From NCBI GenBank assembly GCA_038134285.1, contig JAYPUW010000009.1, positions 1-64,000 on the forward strand: 64,000 bases of DNA, read 5' to 3'. This stretch comes from UBA3478 sp038134285 (GTDB lineage: Bacteria; Bacteroidota; Bacteroidia; Flavobacteriales; Flavobacteriaceae). This document shows, one piece after another, positions 46,084 through 54,457 of the stretch. Positions within the stretch are counted from its first letter, which is position 1; each line of letters starts with the position of its first letter. The translations under genes were made by a program, and so were the position numbers. The notes under the pieces are model-generated. The model made no database searches and was not told the DNA's origin. It saw nothing but the letters and a program-made list of their open reading frames with translations.

Positions 46084-46820
46084 TAGATCAAAAATAGTTT
46101 TACCGCCGCAATTCCAAGAACCCCAACTAAGAAATAGGTCAGTAGGCGATTGCTCCAGCGTCGGCTTCCGACATACCCTCCAGCGAATCCGCCGATTACC
46201 GCTAAGGCCACATAAACCCAACTGTTGGGATCAAACTGCGCACCCGTGTACCACTGGCCTGTGAGCCCTGCCGCCGAGTTGACCCATATAAAAAGGGCTG
46301 AAACCGCTGCCGCTTCTTTCATGCGTGCCCAGTGCAATAGAATCAATACTGGAGTGAGAATGATTCCCCCACCGATGCCGATGAGTCCTGAAAACAATCC
46401 AATGGCTAGACCCAGGCCTATTGCCGGTACAATGCGCACCGTCGCAGGCGGCGTTTCGGCAGTCTTTAAGCTGGTAAGCATACGTACCATTGAAACGAGC
46501 AATAACACCCCGAGTATTCTTTTATACAGTACCGGATCGAGATTGATGGTGCCTCCGATGTAGGCCGCAGGAACTGATCCGAGGGCGAACCACAAAAATA
46601 GTCGCCAATTGAAATGACCGGCCTTGAAATAATGGACAAACGCAATCCCAGCCACAAATAAGTTTAGGGTTAGGGCCGTTTGCTTCATAAATGTCGTCTC
46701 AAAAGCAAACAGCGCCATGAGTGCGAGGTAACCACTGGCTCCGCCATGACCCACACTCGAATACAAGAATGCCATAATGGGCAAGAGTATTAGAAATCCG
46801 ATGTGTACCCCTTCAAGCAT
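46083..46820 (-). CDS. TSUP (TauE/SafE) family membrane transporter
   Basis: A 245-residue protein with about eight hydrophobic segments. The TSUP signatures SSVGHGGASGYLALMALF near the N-terminus and GLFSGLIGIGGGIILTPVLIL in the middle are clear. Family members move sulfite, sulfoacetate or other sulfur compounds. Here the gene lies inside the molybdenum-cofactor operon, between moaD (1-nt overlap) and moeA (3-bp gap). That raises sulfur supply or oxyanion transport as candidate roles, which is inference. Confidence 0.88.
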   Translation of the reverse strand: MLEGVHIGFLILLPIMAFLYSSVGHGGASGYLALMALFAFETTFMKQTALTLNLFVAGIAFVHYFKAGHFNWRLFLWFALGSVPAAYIGGTINLDPVLYKRILGVLLLVSMVRMLTSLKTAETPPATVRIVPAIGLGLAIGLFSGLIGIGGGIILTPVLILLHWARMKEAAAVSALFIWVNSAAGLTGQWYTGAQFDPNSWVYVALAVIGGFAGGYVGSRRWSNRLLTYFLVGVLGIAAVKLFLI

Positions 46821-46823
46821 ACC

Positions 46824-47990
46824 CTATAGCGAAATCACTTTAACCGCAGTTTGAGCCTCTAGCCTAGTGGTGTCGGCGGGTACATAAATTAAGGCGTCTG
46901 CTTTCGCAAAGCTCATAAGGGTAGCCGAATTAAATTCGTCTATAGGAGTAACCGCCCCTCCTGATCGCTTGGCCTTGACAAAAAGCGCCCGCCCGAATCG
47001 GTTTTCAATAGGTGCCTCAAGAGTGAGTTCGAGGTTTTTAACCTCAATACCTTGAACTCGCTCTAGGTAGCGCTTGACATACACATAGAAGCAGCTCAGC
47101 GTCGAGGCCGGATTACCAGGAAGGGCAAAGACGGCCTTCTCACCTTTCTTTCCGAAAAACAGCGGTTTACCCGGCTTTTGGCGAACGGTGTAAAATATAG
47201 ATTCAACTTCAATACCTTTTAAGGCATCGGCGACATAATCGTAATCTCCGACAGAGATGCCTCCTGAAATCAGCACCATATCAGCCTCTTGAAGCGCCTC
47301 AGCCAAACGAGCCACCGTTTGGTCGGGATCGTCTGAGGCATAGAGCACCTTAGCTACTTCAAGGCCTAAGCCCTCAAGGGCGGCCTGCAGGGCTAGACTG
47401 TTGCTCTCATAAACCTGAACTTCATTTTTGGATTCCCCCAAGGCCACGAGCTCGTTACCCGTAACCACAATAGCTACCCTTGGGCGTTGAATCACCGAAA
47501 CGGATGCTATACCCAAAGAGGCCAATAATCCAATGGAAGCGGGGGTTATTGTGGTCTGTGCTTCAAGTACAATTTCGTCCTTACGAATTTGACTGCCAAT
47601 GGCTCGTACGTTCTGACACTCACGGGTATCAGCCTTGAGTTGAATAGATGTTGCCGTTCGACTGACCTGCTCTTGCATGATCACGCGATCGCAATCCTTT
47701 GGAACACGGGCACCGGTAAAAATCCGTACTGCCTGACCCGGTGAAAGCGCATAATGCTCAGAAGAACCCGCCGCCACTTCGCCAATAACCTCATAACTCG
47801 ATGCGTCGGTCTTGTAACAAAGCGCATAACCATCCATAGAAGATTGCCTAAAACTCGGGAGATCAGCTGGGGCAGGTACGGCTTCTGCCAAGACGCGTCC
47901 CCTTAAGGCGGCGTCTACAGCTAGATGTTCTACCTCCAAAACAGTAGCATGGGCATCAATCAGTGACAGTGCCTGCTCGACCTCAATCAT
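46824..47990 (-). CDS. moeA: Molybdopterin molybdenumtransferase MoeA
   Basis: MoeA inserts molybdenum into adenylated molybdopterin. The 388 residues include PSFRQSSMDGYALC (conserved DGYA), IFTGARVPKDCDRVIMQEQ, VVTGNELVALG and LISGGISVGDYDYVADAL, then FALPGNPASTLSCFYVYV. It lies 12 bp after the molybdopterin-binding oxidoreductase gene on the same strand, so enzyme and cofactor genes probably share a transcript. Confidence 0.96.
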   Translation of the reverse strand: MIEVEQALSLIDAHATVLEVEHLAVDAALRGRVLAEAVPAPADLPSFRQSSMDGYALCYKTDASSYEVIGEVAAGSSEHYALSPGQAVRIFTGARVPKDCDRVIMQEQVSRTATSIQLKADTRECQNVRAIGSQIRKDEIVLEAQTTITPASIGLLASLGIASVSVIQRPRVAIVVTGNELVALGESKNEVQVYESNSLALQAALEGLGLEVAKVLYASDDPDQTVARLAEALQEADMVLISGGISVGDYDYVADALKGIEVESIFYTVRQKPGKPLFFGKKGEKAVFALPGNPASTLSCFYVYVKRYLERVQGIEVKNLELTLEAPIENRFGRALFVKAKRSGGAVTPIDEFNSATLMSFAKADALIYVPADTTRLEAQTAVKVISL

Positions 47991-48002
47991 GCTCCTAAGG
48001 GT

Positions 48003-50240
48003 TTAAGCCTGTGAGCCCATGAAAGGCTGCTTGTACAAGCGCTTACCAGTAGCTTGATAGAGTGCGTTCGCTAGAGCTCCCATTACTGGTGGGAAAGGCG
48101 GTTCACCCATACCTGTTGGATTCACCTCTGAAGGCACAAAATGCACTTCGACCTCTCTTGGCGCTTCGTTATGGCGGATGAGTCTATACTCATTAAAGTT
48201 GGTCTGATTAGGTGCTCCGTCGCTGAAGGTCAGCTCTGAGTACATCGCGTGACCGATTCCATCAACGCTACCCCCTTCAGCGAGGTTGGCCGCGGCATCA
48301 GGATTAATCACTACACCACAATCAACAGCCGCATAGACCTTGTCTACTTTTGGTGTACCGTTTTCTACCACTACGTCAACGACATTGGCAACATACGACT
48401 GGTGGCAGAAATAGGCAGCAACTCCGCGGTGTACGCCTGGCTTAGGCGACTCCCAATTGGCTTTTTCTTTGACCAATTTAAGCACGCCTGCGTAGCGTTC
48501 TGCGTCGTAATCGTTGCGCTCTCCGATCGGATTGTTCTTCGCACGCTCTAGTAATTCTAAGCGGTAATCAAGCGGATCTTTTCCGATCTCCTCGGCCATC
48601 TCATCGATAAAACTTTGCTCGGCACTGGCCATAAAGTTCGATCGCGGTGCTCTAAAGGCTCCCGTTGTGATATTTGAATCGACCGTCCATGACTCTGCTT
48701 GATAGTGATCGAAAGCTCCTGCAGGAAAGCGATTCGCTGCAAGCGGACTCTCAGGAACGCCTCCTCCAATCACATGTAACGCAGTGACCTCATTGTTTTT
48801 GATCGCCGCTCTATAGGTGACCTGATAAGAAGGTCGGTAGGCACCAGCAGACATGTCGTCTTCTCGGGTGTAGACCAATTTCACCGGCTTACCAATGGTT
48901 TGAGAGATCACTCCTGCCTCTAGCATAAAGTGACCGTATAGTTTTCTACCGAAGCCTCCTCCGATACGCGTCATCATGATATCTACCTTTTCAACCGGAA
49001 GGTCAAAGCGAGCAGCTAGTGCAGGCTCAAGAATTTCTGGCAATTGAATAGGTCCTACAAAACGGGCAGAATCTGCTTTAACATCTGCAAAGAAGTTTAG
49101 AGGTTCAAGGGTATTATGCGCAAGGTATGGTGCGTAATAAGTGCGCTCAAGTACTTTATCTGCAGCAGCAAACTGAGCCTCAGGATTTCCGTCTTTGCGC
49201 TCTGTGCGTCTCGGTCCTTTTTCTGCCGCATTCATCTTCGCTTTATGCTGACGCGTACTCTCGAGTCCTGCAGGCCATTTTACCGTGTTGGTGCGTCCGA
49301 AGAAGCTCAATTCATTGATCTGATCTCCGGCCTCTTCGAAAGACACGTCAACTAATTTTTTAGCCTGAAAAACCTCCCAGGTAGAGTTCCCCACCACTGC
49401 GATTTGCGTTTGGTGCGCCTTGAGATCGAATGCTCCCTTGGCTTGTCCGTCGAGGTAATTCTCAAACTGAAAGACATCGGTGATTCCTGGCATCGCCAAG
49501 GCTCTTGAGGCATCAAACGATTTAATTTTCATTCCGAACGCAGGCGGATGAATGATAGCCGCATACAGCATTCCATCTTCTTTGTAATCGATACCAAAGA
49601 GCGATTCACCAGTTACAATCTTCTTGCCGTCGACATTTTTACGTGCCGTACCGATGATCGTAAAATCTTTGATAGACTTAAGCTCTACCTCTTCAGGAAC
49701 TTCAAGCACTGCAGCAGCAGAAGCCACCTCGCCAAAGCCAAGTGAGCGCCCTGAAGCGTCGTGATAAATAGCTCCGTTTTCGACACGCAATTCTGAAGCT
49801 TCTACCTCAAGGGCCGTTGCTGCAGCTTTGGTTAGCATTACTCGTGCGGTTGCACCGGCCTTACGCAAAGGAGTCCAGGCTGCACTGATCGAGGTACTCC
49901 CCCCAGCCATCTGGTGGAAGAATTTATTTGAATTCAATGGAGCCTGCTCTACGGTCACATCGTCCCAGTTACACCCGAGTTCTTCTGCAATAAGCATTGG
50001 CATAGAAGTCTTCACATTTTGCCCAATTTCAGGATTCGGAGACATGATGGTCACCATTCCGTTATCGGCAATTTTGAGGTATCCGTTGATTTCAAACCAC
50101 TCCTTAGGCATTGATTTTACCTGTTCTGGTGAGAAATTACAGGCCTCTAGCATCGGAAAAGAAAGCATCATACCTCCTCCGGCTAAAAGCGAGCTCTTGA
50201 TAAAAAATCGTCTACTGTTGTTTACGGTCTTGTTCGCCAT
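48003..50240 (-). CDS. Tat-exported molybdenum hydroxylase, molybdopterin-binding subunit (IorB-like)
   Basis: The 745-residue protein of the xanthine-oxidase/aldehyde oxidoreductase superfamily opens with a twin-arginine signal NNSRRFFIKSSLLAGGGMML. Cofactor-binding motifs include MTRIGGGFGRKLYGHFM and GAFRAPRSNFMASAEQSF. The catalytic Glu lies in TGMGEPPFPPVMGALANAL (about residue 713). Length and layout match isoquinoline 1-oxidoreductase beta-like proteins, in which two large domains are in one chain. The partner 2Fe-2S subunit gene is 10 bp upstream; no FAD subunit is encoded. The substrate (aldehyde or N-heterocycle) cannot be read out. Confidence 0.9.
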   Translation of the reverse strand: MANKTVNNSRRFFIKSSLLAGGGMMLSFPMLEACNFSPEQVKSMPKEWFEINGYLKIADNGMVTIMSPNPEIGQNVKTSMPMLIAEELGCNWDDVTVEQAPLNSNKFFHQMAGGSTSISAAWTPLRKAGATARVMLTKAAATALEVEASELRVENGAIYHDASGRSLGFGEVASAAAVLEVPEEVELKSIKDFTIIGTARKNVDGKKIVTGESLFGIDYKEDGMLYAAIIHPPAFGMKIKSFDASRALAMPGITDVFQFENYLDGQAKGAFDLKAHQTQIAVVGNSTWEVFQAKKLVDVSFEEAGDQINELSFFGRTNTVKWPAGLESTRQHKAKMNAAEKGPRRTERKDGNPEAQFAAADKVLERTYYAPYLAHNTLEPLNFFADVKADSARFVGPIQLPEILEPALAARFDLPVEKVDIMMTRIGGGFGRKLYGHFMLEAGVISQTIGKPVKLVYTREDDMSAGAYRPSYQVTYRAAIKNNEVTALHVIGGGVPESPLAANRFPAGAFDHYQAESWTVDSNITTGAFRAPRSNFMASAEQSFIDEMAEEIGKDPLDYRLELLERAKNNPIGERNDYDAERYAGVLKLVKEKANWESPKPGVHRGVAAYFCHQSYVANVVDVVVENGTPKVDKVYAAVDCGVVINPDAAANLAEGGSVDGIGHAMYSELTFSDGAPNQTNFNEYRLIRHNEAPREVEVHFVPSEVNPTGMGEPPFPPVMGALANALYQATGKRLYKQPFMGSQA

Positions 50241-50250
50241 AGCACTGAGA

Positions 50251-50709
50251 TTATAGGTTTGATGCGGCTTCTTTCACCGCTTTTTTGATTCTTATGTAGG
50301 TTCCGCAGCGGCAAAGATTGCCCGCCATGGCGGCTTCAATTTCTTCATCGGTCGGATTCGGATTTTGCTTCAACAGCGCCGTCGCCGACATAATCTGCCC
50401 CGCCTGACAGTAGCCGCACTGAGGCACATCTTCTTTAATCCAGGCCAATTGAACCGGATGATCCCCATCTTCAGAGATTCCTTCAATGGTCACCACCTCA
50501 CCATTACCCACCGCAGAGACAGGTAGCTGACACGAGCGAACCGCAGTACCGTTTAGGTGGATGGTACAAGCACCACATTGAGCGATTCCGCATCCGAATT
50601 TTGTTCCCACCAAATCAAGGTGGTCTCTAAGCACCCACAACATTGGGGTTGACGGATCTACATCAACGGTTTTCACCGATCCGTTCACAAAAAGAGAATA
50701 TTGAGCCAT
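50251..50709 (-). CDS. 2Fe-2S subunit of the molybdenum hydroxylase (IorA-like)
   Basis: A 152-residue protein started at MAQYSLFVNGSVKTVDV; a Met nine codons upstream is less likely. The plant-type 2Fe-2S site is KFGCGIAQCGACTIHLNG plus a later Cys. The second cluster uses CGYCQAGQIMSATAL and NLCRCGTY. No signal peptide is present, so it is probably exported piggy-back with the Tat-signalled large subunit, as described for related enzymes. Confidence 0.93.
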   Translation of the reverse strand: MAQYSLFVNGSVKTVDVDPSTPMLWVLRDHLDLVGTKFGCGIAQCGACTIHLNGTAVRSCQLPVSAVGNGEVVTIEGISEDGDHPVQLAWIKEDVPQCGYCQAGQIMSATALLKQNPNPTDEEIEAAMAGNLCRCGTYIRIKKAVKEAASNL

Positions 50710-50829
50710 TTTTTTAGATTTTGTTTGAAAATACAAAAATCAAGACTTGCTCTAAAAGAAAGCAGGTGATTTTAACAAAAGAGCTAAATAGCCACACTAA
50801 TAAAGTCAAACTTTAAAACCTCGTCTTTT

Positions 50830-50861
50830 TTGGTGTAATCCCGCGAGTTATCGTATATTTG
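50830..50861 (+). promoter_or_regulatory. Promoter of the initiator tRNA gene
   Basis: TTG at 50830-50832, a 21-nt spacer, then TATATTTG at 50854-50861. Both boxes and the spacing match the flavobacterial consensus TTG-N17-23-TAnnTTTG. The tRNA starts 10 bases later. Confidence 0.8.
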
Positions 50862-50871
50862 TCTTCCACAT

Positions 50872-50944
<73 letters not shown>

Positions 50945-50955
50945 CTAAAACAATA

Positions 50956-50992
50956 AAACGGTTATACTTTTATAAAGTGTAACCGTTTTTTT
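50956..50992 (+). terminator. Rho-independent terminator of the tRNA gene
   Basis: A 15-bp stem AAACGGTTATACTTT/AAAGTGTAACCGTTT with one G-T pair and a 3-nt loop is followed by a T-run. Only 11 bases separate it from the tRNA 3' end. Confidence 0.88.
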
Positions 50993-51140
50993 ATATCTGA
51001 AGTAATTTAATCGAATATATAGTAGATACCCATATTTTACTGAATGCAGGAACTCAAATCAATTTCACTGTATAAATTTGGGTCTTGGTTTGGATCTTCG
51101 ACCTTGCAATCCAAGGATCAATCTTAATAAAACCTATCCC

Positions 51141-51962
51141 ATGAAACCTTACTTTTTCACGAACCTTCTCTTAAGCCTATTTACAATAATGATATCAGCC
51201 CAAGACCTCAGCGTGATGAGCTATAACATCCGGTACAATAGCTCAAACGACGGAGATGACTTATGGGACCTTCGAAAGGCCGAACTAGTAGGGCAACTCA
51301 AGGCTGAAGCTCCTTCGACCTTCGGGGTGCAAGAGGCCATGCTAGTGCAAATGCAGTACCTCAATCAAGAACTTAGCGCCTACGATTACGTCGGTGTGGG
51401 GCGCGAAGACGGAGTTACCCAAGGCGAACACAGTGCTATTTTCTACCTCAAAGACCGATTTGAAGTGCTACAAAGCGGAACGTTTTGGCTCTCTGAAACC
51501 CCAGAAAAGGTTTCGACCGGATGGGACGCTGCCCTACCCCGCATCTGCACCTATGCACAGTTCTACGACAAGGCATTAAAGCGTAACTTTTGGCACTTCA
51601 ATACCCATTTCGATCATATGGGTCAGGTGGCCAGAGACGAATCTGCGGCTTTGATTATAGAGCGCATCGAACAGCTCACAGGCCCTCAAGAGATGGTAGT
51701 AATTAGTGGAGATTTTAACGCCATGCCTTCAGATGCACCCATAATGCGAATGACCAAAACCTTTGGCGACCTGCTTGATTTAACTCAGCTTAAAGGACCG
51801 GTCGGATCCTTCAGCGGTTTTCAGCTAAATGCACCCTTAGATCGCCGCATCGATTACATCTTCGCTAGTAACCTGAAACCAAAAAGCTACAGCCATCTAG
51901 ACACCAAACGAGCCAACGGACGCTGGATCTCAGACCACCTTCCGGTTAAGGCCGTGTTTTAA
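51141..51962 (+). CDS. Secreted endonuclease/exonuclease/phosphatase-family hydrolase
   Basis: A 273-residue protein with a signal peptide, starting at MKPYFFTNLLLSLFTIMISA; a longer upstream frame has no signal. The fold motifs are LSVMSYNIRYNSSNDGDDLW (metal Asn), VQEAM (catalytic Glu), NTHFDHMG, ISGDFNAMPSD and SDHLPVKAVF with the terminal catalytic His. All metal-site residues are present. Members cleave phosphodiesters or phosphomonoesters. It shares a 4-bp 3' overlap with the convergent beta-lactamase-fold gene. Confidence 0.88.
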   Translation: MKPYFFTNLLLSLFTIMISAQDLSVMSYNIRYNSSNDGDDLWDLRKAELVGQLKAEAPSTFGVQEAMLVQMQYLNQELSAYDYVGVGREDGVTQGEHSAIFYLKDRFEVLQSGTFWLSETPEKVSTGWDAALPRICTYAQFYDKALKRNFWHFNTHFDHMGQVARDESAALIIERIEQLTGPQEMVVISGDFNAMPSDAPIMRMTKTFGDLLDLTQLKGPVGSFSGFQLNAPLDRRIDYIFASNLKPKSYSHLDTKRANGRWISDHLPVKAVF

Positions 51963-53227
51963 TCTGTGATCGCCTGATAAATTAGGTTTCTTAGGGTCGG
52001 ATGATCATCAATGTCTCCGGCCGGGATGAGTTGGGTAAGATAAACCACCACCAGTTCTTCTTTAGGATCAACCCAGTAAGTTGAATGATAAGCTCCACCC
52101 CATCCGAACTCCCATTCAGAACCTAGAGTTCCACGAGCTCCAACATCAAAACAGACTGAGAATCCTAATCCGAATCCGGTGCCACCCGGCCAACCGTAAA
52201 GCTCGTTTGGGATGTGAACCGAAGTCATAAGCTCAACTGTTTTTCGTGAAACGAGACGTTTGCCCTTAAAGACTCCCTTATCGAGAAATAGCTGTAAGAA
52301 ATTGGCATAATTCTGCGCAGTACTGGTGAGTCCGGCCCCTCCTGAAAAGCTCATCCGAGGTCCTTTGGTATAGGCACCTTGGCTCTCCATGGTGCCTTCA
52401 TCTGGAGAGCGTTTGATTCCTTCTGGGTCGTGCTTGTATACCGTAGCTAAGCGTTTCACCTGATCTTTTTCTAGATAAAATTGAGTGTCATCCATCTCTA
52501 GCGGATCGAGTACGCGCGCTCTTAAGAATTGATCTAACGATTGACCAGATACCACCTCAATAAGGGCTCCTAAGACGTCGGTGCTGTATCCGTACCAAAA
52601 AGTGCTTCCAGGATGCCTGTCCATCGGTAGGCTTGCCATGCGCTTCACCGTTTCTAAAATAGGTTCTTCGCGATGAGCAAAATACCAACCTTGCATGTCG
52701 GCAGCTTTCCACTGATCAGCAGCAGGACCGTAACCGTATCCCAACCCTGAGGTATGCGTTAGTAGATCGCGAATGGTCATCTTGCGCTTTGCCGGAACAA
52801 CGATATAGCTTCCGTCCTCTTGAACCTCAGCCACCGTAGTTTCGTCAAATTCTTCAATGTATTTTCCAAGCGGGTCGTTGATCCGCAGCAATCCATCCTC
52901 TTGCAGCATCATCACACCCAAACTCACAATGGCCTTAGACTGCGAGGCAATTCTGAAGATGGCATCCTTTTCCATCGGACGTTTTTTCGCAATATCACTT
53001 TGTCCAATCGCCTCGAAATAAACAGGCGTTCCCTTTCTCGCTACATAAATAACCGCACCAGACAGTTGCTTATTTTCAACATAGGTCTCCCACTTCGAAG
53101 TGATTTTTTCAAGGCGCTCTGATGACATTCCAAGTGCCTCAGCGTTCGATACAATGCTTGACTGGGCATCCAGCGCTGTGAATTGCAAGAGCATGAATGC
53201 TCCTAAAACGAATAATCTTGTTTTCAT
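51959..53227 (-). CDS. Secreted serine hydrolase, beta-lactamase/CubicO family
   Basis: A 422-residue protein with a signal peptide ending near residue 21. The catalytic S-x-x-K is S95-Q-S-K98 in FRIASQSKAIV. The YG(Y) region TSGLGYGYGPAADQW follows, and a late GGAYHSTYWVDP supplies the third motif. Such enzymes are class C-like esterases or peptidases, and resistance is not implied. It starts within the last codons of the sialidase gene (4-nt overlap), forming a two-gene transcript. Confidence 0.87.
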   Translation of the reverse strand: MKTRLFVLGAFMLLQFTALDAQSSIVSNAEALGMSSERLEKITSKWETYVENKQLSGAVIYVARKGTPVYFEAIGQSDIAKKRPMEKDAIFRIASQSKAIVSLGVMMLQEDGLLRINDPLGKYIEEFDETTVAEVQEDGSYIVVPAKRKMTIRDLLTHTSGLGYGYGPAADQWKAADMQGWYFAHREEPILETVKRMASLPMDRHPGSTFWYGYSTDVLGALIEVVSGQSLDQFLRARVLDPLEMDDTQFYLEKDQVKRLATVYKHDPEGIKRSPDEGTMESQGAYTKGPRMSFSGGAGLTSTAQNYANFLQLFLDKGVFKGKRLVSRKTVELMTSVHIPNELYGWPGGTGFGLGFSVCFDVGARGTLGSEWEFGWGGAYHSTYWVDPKEELVVVYLTQLIPAGDIDDHPTLRNLIYQAITD

Positions 53228-54360
53228 GGTATAGGTATTAATTTAAACCGAATCTCACTGTAATCCTCTGCCTCATAGAGAATTGCCAGTTTATCCTTCT
53301 CAAGGTACTCTAAATCAGAATAAGCTGCGAAACCTTCTTCGATCAGCTGCTCTACCTGCCAAGAATGCCCTTCATCTATAGAATTCAAGAGCGTTAGGCG
53401 CGCCCGCTTATCAGTAGCGGCAGGCCCCAGATGGTAAAGCTTTTGCTTATCTGCAACATACAAAAGAGAAGATTGACAGACCGGAGAAGTGAGGTCAATT
53501 GACCGTTCTTCAGCGTACCAGCTTGAACCTCCGTCTAAGCTTCTCGCCGAAAATTTGTTCCGCTCTGTACTATTTTGAATGCGCACCGTCATAAGAAGTT
53601 CTCCTGAAGGGAGTTGTGCGGCCATCACTTCATTGGAACTAGGTGTTTGAAGGTCTTCAGAAACCTTCCAGCTTACACCATGGTCATCAGAATACAATCC
53701 GAAGGCGCGATAGTCTTTGAATTCCTCTTGTGGCGGACCTTTAGAGTGGTTGGCCGGAACAAAGAGACGACCGGCATAAGGCCCATAGGTCAATTGTAAG
53801 GCATGCCCCGGAGCGTACGCCAAGGTTCGGTGATCTAAATCTTTTACCTGATTATACCTATCGAAATGAGTTTGATCGGAGATGGACACCGGGTCAGACC
53901 AGGTGGAGCCCTGATCGGCGCTCGTAATGAAGAACCCCTGACGTCGACCTAAACCTTCACGTGTTTTTTGTTCAGAGGCCGTACCCGTATTGTAAAAAAG
54001 AAACAGGCGCCCATCAGGAAAGCGGGGATCGAGACGATCTTTCAGCGGTGTGGCATTTCCGGCCTGTAAATCTCCATTATTGACCACTACTTCAATCGGT
54101 CCCCAATGGTGACCTCCGTCGGTGCTTCGCCTCATCACGATATCTACATCACCAAAATCGGCACAATTGTCTTTTCTACCCTCGGCAAAGGCCACAACCA
54201 CTTTTAAGTCAAGCGCAACTAGAGCCGGGATGCGAAAACATTGATATCCCTGATCCCCAGAACGAAAAAGAATCTCAGACTGGGCTTTCATAGAGAAAAA
54301 GGTCCCCGTGAGCATCACCAATAGGGTTAAATAATTAAGAAGAGAGCGCTCAAGTTGCAT
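53224..54360 (-). CDS. Secreted sialidase-family (BNR-repeat) exo-hydrolase
   Basis: The 378-residue protein has a signal peptide (to about residue 26). The sialidase FRIP motif is at 42-45 (CFRIPALVAL), followed by EGRKDNCADFGDVD with the expected acidic residue. Five Asp boxes are seen: STDGGHHW, SADQGSTW, SDDHGVSW, SLDGGSSW and SIDEGHSW. These support a GH33-like exo-alpha-sialidase. A related 2-keto sugar hydrolase is possible, because no nan catabolic genes are in the window. It is divergent from the fucose operon, 97 bp away. Confidence 0.85.
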   Translation of the reverse strand: MQLERSLLNYLTLLVMLTGTFFSMKAQSEILFRSGDQGYQCFRIPALVALDLKVVVAFAEGRKDNCADFGDVDIVMRRSTDGGHHWGPIEVVVNNGDLQAGNATPLKDRLDPRFPDGRLFLFYNTGTASEQKTREGLGRRQGFFITSADQGSTWSDPVSISDQTHFDRYNQVKDLDHRTLAYAPGHALQLTYGPYAGRLFVPANHSKGPPQEEFKDYRAFGLYSDDHGVSWKVSEDLQTPSSNEVMAAQLPSGELLMTVRIQNSTERNKFSARSLDGGSSWYAEERSIDLTSPVCQSSLLYVADKQKLYHLGPAATDKRARLTLLNSIDEGHSWQVEQLIEEGFAAYSDLEYLEKDKLAILYEAEDYSEIRFKLIPIP

Positions 54361-54457
54361 TCTTTTAAAGTACTGTATTCGTATTCAGCGTCAAAATATA
54401 GGTGAGGCTCGCACGCATTCTGATCCAATTTTTAGTATTTTTTGAGAAATAAACAAA
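54361..54457. other. Divergent intergenic region, sialidase / fucose operon
   Basis: A 97-bp AT-rich gap. TATATTTTG on the minus strand (54399-54391) and TATTTTTTG on the plus strand (54436-54444) are each one base longer than TAnnTTTG. Either could act as a -7 element, but neither has a well-placed -33. I see no clear operator repeat. Confidence 0.3.

Noticed and set aside
45850..46221. Longer version of moaD with a 46-residue N-terminal extension
   Set aside because: The extension lies entirely inside the TSUP gene and does not resemble MoaD, which begins at MEYTLNFYG.
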